Source: an uncultured Sphaerochaeta sp. (GTDB lineage Bacteria > Spirochaetota > Spirochaetia > Sphaerochaetales > Sphaerochaetaceae). Taken from it: 64,000 bases of DNA. This document shows positions 60,666-64,000 of this stretch, piece by piece. The first letter of the stretch is position 1, and each line of letters starts with the position of its first letter. Location of the stretch: assembly GCF_963677315.1 (NCBI RefSeq), contig NZ_OY781939.1, positions 2,232,001-2,296,000 of the forward strand, written 5' to 3'. The position numbers and the translations under genes are program-made. The notes beneath the pieces are model-generated. The model saw only the letters and a list, made by a program, of their open reading frames with translations. It did no database searches and was not told where the DNA came from.

Positions 60666-62130
60666 ATTGAATAACCAATATACGACGATCAAGAGACAGG
60701 TGCACACTGAGGTACTCAAGCAATTCTTCCAGGATACGTTGACCCAGAATGTGGATAAGATTCCTGTACAACTCATTCCAAAGCAGCGTATCCCTACCAG
60801 GTGTTGTATCTACAAGGAGCGGGCAATGGTCCGCTACCGTATTATGGCATTCCTGGGTTTTGATATCGAGACTGAAGATGATGAGATGAAGAGTCTCTCC
60901 TCCTATGTGAGGGAGATCATGGAGGAAGACAAGCCTCTTGCCCCTCTGTTGACGACAATCAGTACTGCCTGCTCTTCATGCCCTCCCGACCGGTACATGA
61001 TCAGTGATGCCTGTCGTGGATGTTTTGCCCGTCCCTGTCTTGCCAACTGTCCCAAGGACTGTATCACCTTCTCAGGAGGAAAGGCCCATATCGATGAGAG
61101 CAGATGTATCCGTTGTGGGAAGTGCATGGAGGTATGCCCCTTTCATGCAGTTGTGCATATTCCCGTACCATGTGAGCAGGCTTGTCCGGTCGATGCAGTG
61201 AAGAAGAATGAATATGGCTATGTGGAAATTGATTGGGATAGGTGTATCAGCTGTGGAAAGTGTGCAATGAGCTGTCCTTTTGGGGCCATTGTGGAACGTT
61301 CGTCGATTATGACGGTAGCTAAAAAAATCAAGAACAAAGACCACATGACGGCGATCATTGCTCCGGCGATTGAAGGACAGTTTCCGGGTACACTTGCCCA
61401 AATCAAACATGCGCTGCTTGCCACTGGATTCAAAACGGTGATTGAGGTCAGTGAAGGTGCCCATGAGACATGCTTGCATGAGGCCGATGAACTGGCAACC
61501 AGGAAGAAGGAAGGAACCGGGTTTATGACCACGAGCTGTTGCCCAGCATATATGAACCTGGTGGATAAGCATTTGCCCTTCCTTGGAAGCCGTCGTTCCT
61601 CTGCACTGTCTCCAATGGCATATACAGCAGCTCTTGCCAAGGAGAGGTGTGAGGAAACGAGTGTGGTCTTTATCGGACCCTGTCTTGCGAAAAAGGATGA
61701 GGCTGCATCTCTTGGCACTATTGATGGAGTATTGACCTTCAGTGAGCTGGCATCTCTCTTTGTTGCAAAGGGAATTGATGTACGTGAGATGGAGGGGACT
61801 GATCTTGAAGATGTCTCCCTCTTTGAGGATTGCAGGGAATTTGCCCTCTCCGGTGGCGTTGCTTCCTGTGTGAGCAAGCGTGTGGCTGTAGGGGATGAGA
61901 TATCGCTGTTCCAGGTAAACGGGATAGACAGGAAAATGGCCCGTGTGATGAAAACCTGGGAGAGAAGACCGGTGGATGCCGATTTGGTCGAGGTTATGTG
62001 TTGTGAAGGGGGGTGTATCAACGGACCAGGAGTGGTAGCAAAACCTTCGGTTGCAATACGGCTCAGGGGAGGCAATAAAGCCTCTAGCCCCGTAGAAGCG
62101 ATGCGTGCCATACTGAAGCCCAAGGAGTAA
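60658..62130 (+). CDS. Group B [FeFe] hydrogenase
   Basis: 490 residues. An N-terminal region (about 1-90) precedes several [4Fe-4S] motifs (ACRGCFARPC, CIRCGKCMEVCP, CISCGKCAMSCP). The H-cluster motifs are intact: L1 TTSCCPAY (C294 and C295), L2 GPCLAKKDE (C342), L3 VMCCEGGCINGPG (C449 and C453). It makes or uses H2 with ferredoxin. Spacing and sequence suit group B, as in Clostridia and Bacteroidota. It is in one operon with the sensory hydrogenase. Confidence 0.88.
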   Translation: MLELNNQYTTIKRQVHTEVLKQFFQDTLTQNVDKIPVQLIPKQRIPTRCCIYKERAMVRYRIMAFLGFDIETEDDEMKSLSSYVREIMEEDKPLAPLLTTISTACSSCPPDRYMISDACRGCFARPCLANCPKDCITFSGGKAHIDESRCIRCGKCMEVCPFHAVVHIPVPCEQACPVDAVKKNEYGYVEIDWDRCISCGKCAMSCPFGAIVERSSIMTVAKKIKNKDHMTAIIAPAIEGQFPGTLAQIKHALLATGFKTVIEVSEGAHETCLHEADELATRKKEGTGFMTTSCCPAYMNLVDKHLPFLGSRRSSALSPMAYTAALAKERCEETSVVFIGPCLAKKDEAASLGTIDGVLTFSELASLFVAKGIDVREMEGTDLEDVSLFEDCREFALSGGVASCVSKRVAVGDEISLFQVNGIDRKMARVMKTWERRPVDADLVEVMCCEGGCINGPGVVAKPSVAIRLRGGNKASSPVEAMRAILKPKE

Positions 62131-62134
62131 TCAT

Positions 62135-62614
62135 ATGCATGTAGCTATAGACAGTTCATTCCTTGAACAACTTACTGCAATAACTGATGGGTGGGATGGG
62201 AGTACGGAAAGACGATACTGTCATCTCTGTAATGTTTCAGCTTTGCTTAACCAGCAGCTGGAGGACATCAACTGGGTAGGGTTTTATTTGATGAGAGAAG
62301 ACCGTAAGGCCCTGGTGCTCGGACCTTTTCAAGGAAAAGTTGCCTGTACTGATATCGACCTTGATCGTGGAGTATGTGGATTGGCTGCACGTACGAAAGA
62401 GAGTGTACGGGTGGACGATGTACACACCTTCCCAGGCCACATTGCCTGCGATAGCGCTTCCATGAGTGAATTGGTGGTTCCCTTGGTCAGTAGTAGTGGT
62501 GATGTGGTAGGTGTCTTGGATGTAGATAGTGCCCAAAAAGGACGTTTCTCTGAAGATGACCGACTTCTGTTGGAACGTGCTGCGAAGATCATTTGTGAGG
62601 CTCTTTGGACTTGA
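62135..62614 (+). CDS. msrC: Free methionine-(R)-sulfoxide reductase
   Basis: 159 residues, a single GAF fold. The three redox Cys are C71 (KVACTD), C81 (RGVCGL) and C105 (HIACDSAS), with spacings of 10 and 24 that equal those of E. coli YebR (C84, C94, C118). Other motifs are NWVGFYLM, LGPFQGK, and DVHTFPGH. It reduces free methionine-R-sulfoxide. AAGGAG precedes the ATG. It follows the hydrogenase after 4 nt, so oxidative protection may be co-expressed with the oxygen-sensitive hydrogenases. Confidence 0.93.
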   Translation: MHVAIDSSFLEQLTAITDGWDGSTERRYCHLCNVSALLNQQLEDINWVGFYLMREDRKALVLGPFQGKVACTDIDLDRGVCGLAARTKESVRVDDVHTFPGHIACDSASMSELVVPLVSSSGDVVGVLDVDSAQKGRFSEDDRLLLERAAKIICEALWT

Positions 62615-62650
62615 CTAATTGCTTCGATGTGAGCATTCTATAGTACAAGG

Positions 62651-62939
62651 CGATGAGAAAGACGAGTAGCCGGCAGCGGATCCACAGAGAGGACTTCCTT
62701 GGTTGAGAGAGGTCTGGATAGCGCCCGATGAAAACCCCTTTTGAGCTGCAGGTCGAACGTATTTGCTAGTAGGCTGTGCCGCATACCTGGCGAGACAGGT
62801 ACAATGAGTGTCTTTCCCGGAGAGAAAGCCGGGAAGGGAAGCAAGGTGGAACCGCGGAACATGAGAGCTTTCATGTCTTCGTCCTTGCCGGGAGTGGAAC
62901 ATGCCACCCGGTAGGGTTGAGGGCATGAAGGCTTTTTTT
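62651..62939 (+). promoter_or_regulatory. T-box riboswitch leader of thrS
   Basis: This fills the 354-nt gap before thrS. Stem I begins GATGAGAAAGACGAGTAG with the S-turn AGTAG, continues with the AGAGAGG and GGTTGAGAGAGGTC apical parts, and ends in a specifier bulge AAAACCCCTTTTGAG. The specifier is ACC (62734-62736), a Thr codon. The T-box motif AAGGTGGAACCGCGG is at 62843-62857; its bulge TGGA pairs with the tRNA end. The terminator is AGCTTTCATGTC (62866-62877) with GGCATGAAGGCT (62922-62933), two G-U pairs, then seven T. Uncharged tRNA-Thr would favour antitermination. Confidence 0.93.
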
Positions 62940-62968
62940 ATGGGAATGATGAGAAATGAGGAGATAGT

Positions 62969-64000
62969 ATGGCAACGGTAGAAGTAGGAGAGAAACTCTC
63001 CAAGATACGGCATTCAATGGCACACGTGATGGCTGAAGCAGTGCTTGAGATGTTCCCTGATGCACAGATAGCTATCGGTCCTTCGATCGATAATGGATTC
63101 TATTATGATTTTGACCTGCCCAGACAGTTGGTCACTGAGGACCTTGATGAGATTTCAGAGCGTATGCGTGCGATCATCAAGGAAGATAAGCCGTTTGTCA
63201 GGACGGTGGTCAGCCGCAATGAAGCAAAGCAACGCTTTGCAGGGCAGAAGTACAAGTTGGAACTGCTTGAGGCAATCCCAGAGGATGAGGAAGTAAGCCT
63301 TTACAACCAAGGTGGTTTCACCGACCTCTGTCGTGGTCCCCATGTGGATTCCACCAAGGAGCTTAAGGGTGATGCTTTTAAATTGATGAGTATTGCTGGC
63401 GCTTACTGGAGAGGCAAGGAAACCAACCCTATGCTGACCCGTATCTATGGAACGGCTTGGTCAAATTCCAAGGAGCTTCGTCTCTATCTGAAACATCTTG
63501 AGGATGTTGAGAAACGGGACCACCGCAAGCTTGGTAAGGAACTTGATCTGTTCAGCTTACATGAGGAAGCAGGCCCAGGTCTTGTCTACTGGCATCCAAT
63601 GGGCGCCCGTATCAGGCAGGCTATCGAAGATTTCTGGCGCAAGGAGCACTATGCCAATGGGTATGAGATGGTATATACCCCCCATCTTGGACGTTCCTGG
63701 CTCTGGGAGACCAGTGGTCACCTCGGTTTCTACAAGGAAGGGATGTACCCTCCCATGGAGATGGACAAGAGTGATTATTATGTGAAACCGATGAACTGTC
63801 CGTTCCACATCATGATTTACAAGAACAGCAAGCACTCCTATCGCGATCTGCCTTTCAGATGGGCTGAGCTGGGTACGGTGTATCGATATGAAAAGGCCGG
63901 TGCAATGCATGGGCTCATGCGTGTACGTGGATTCACCCAGGATGATGCACACCTGTTTGTCACCCCAGACCAGATGAACGACGAGATCCTGGAGGTACTC
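62969..64000 (+). CDS. thrS: Threonyl-tRNA synthetase, N-terminal part
   Basis: 344 residues visible from ATG 62969 to the edge, with GGAG 7 nt upstream. It starts directly at the editing domain (KLSKIRHSMAHVMAEAV, HxxxH, and CRGPHVDST) without the N-terminal TGS domain found in most bacterial enzymes. The catalytic domain follows (LDLFSLHEEAGPGLVYWHPMGARIR, motif 2 near RYEKAGAMHGLMRVRGFTQDDAH). The C-terminal anticodon domain lies outside the window. It charges tRNA-Thr and is controlled by the T-box. Confidence 0.96.
   Translation, partial: MATVEVGEKLSKIRHSMAHVMAEAVLEMFPDAQIAIGPSIDNGFYYDFDLPRQLVTEDLDEISERMRAIIKEDKPFVRTVVSRNEAKQRFAGQKYKLELLEAIPEDEEVSLYNQGGFTDLCRGPHVDSTKELKGDAFKLMSIAGAYWRGKETNPMLTRIYGTAWSNSKELRLYLKHLEDVEKRDHRKLGKELDLFSLHEEAGPGLVYWHPMGARIRQAIEDFWRKEHYANGYEMVYTPHLGRSWLWETSGHLGFYKEGMYPPMEMDKSDYYVKPMNCPFHIMIYKNSKHSYRDLPFRWAELGTVYRYEKAGAMHGLMRVRGFTQDDAHLFVTPDQMNDEILEVL

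Noticed and set aside
61218..62123. A 301-residue minus-strand frame opposite the group B hydrogenase
   Set aside because: The plus-strand protein has intact H-cluster motifs; the antisense frame is Ser-rich and featureless.

Overview
The window looks like a chromosomal segment of a free-living spirochaete, most likely close to Sphaerochaeta. This is a judgement from gene content: substrate-binding proteins with signal ends such as FAAGQAEE and FAQGSKET, a long-type phosphofructokinase, group B and sensory [FeFe] hydrogenases, and a xanthine-dehydrogenase-like trio. It has not been confirmed by any search. No tRNA, rRNA, CRISPR array or intact insertion sequence was seen.

Layout. 1-14.9 kb: a Lon-like protease (cut by the left edge), divergent nif3, lspA, a small membrane protein and a beta-propeller protein. 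A long leftward block follows: a xanthine-dehydrogenase-like trio, dnaE, a YggT protein, recG, rsmD and an acyl-ACP thioesterase. 14.9-20.2 kb: ligA, an aminotransferase, a ModE-like regulator and phosphofructokinase. 20.2-31.2 kb: an AT-rich catabolic island with ribokinase, a GntR regulator, an ATC-hydrolase-like protein, a Liv-type ABC importer, DhaK/DhaL, a cysteine-desulfidase-family protein and a short-chain dehydrogenase. 31.3-32.2 kb: a candidate small RNA and a HAD phosphatase with core-like composition. 32.3-38.7 kb: a second AT-rich island with two URO-D-superfamily proteins, a second GntR regulator and a sugar ABC importer. 38.8-45 kb: a heterodimeric ABC exporter with its MarR regulator, pgi and argR. 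45.2-48.2 kb: LemA, a DUF2207 protein, a DUF1653 protein and an RRM protein. 48.4-56.9 kb: a VTE5/VTE6-like prenol kinase pair, groEL, yajC-secD-secF, ispH and rex. 57.1-62.6 kb: a hydrogenase operon (ferredoxin-like protein, sensory [FeFe] hydrogenase with PAS, SpoIIE phosphatase, ferredoxin-like protein, group B [FeFe] hydrogenase) followed by msrC. 62.65-64 kb: a T-box leader and thrS, cut by the right edge.

Main points. (1) At least six genes have a sigma70-type promoter whose -10 box lies only 6-9 nt before the ATG, with no Shine-Dalgarno sequence, so their mRNAs should be leaderless. (2) The xanthine-dehydrogenase-like trio keeps its Fe-S ligands, but its large subunit has lost the glycine-rich molybdopterin motifs and the catalytic Glu. 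(3) A roughly 120-nt RNA candidate carries two anti-Shine-Dalgarno-like ACCTCCTTTT segments. (4) The VTE5/VTE6-like pair suggests prenol salvage. (5) A sensory hydrogenase and a phosphatase share an operon with a catalytic-type hydrogenase. (6) A Firmicutes-style T-box controls thrS. (7) One AT-rich operon combines thiazoline-hydrolase-like and cysteine-desulfidase-like enzymes with an amino-acid-type importer.
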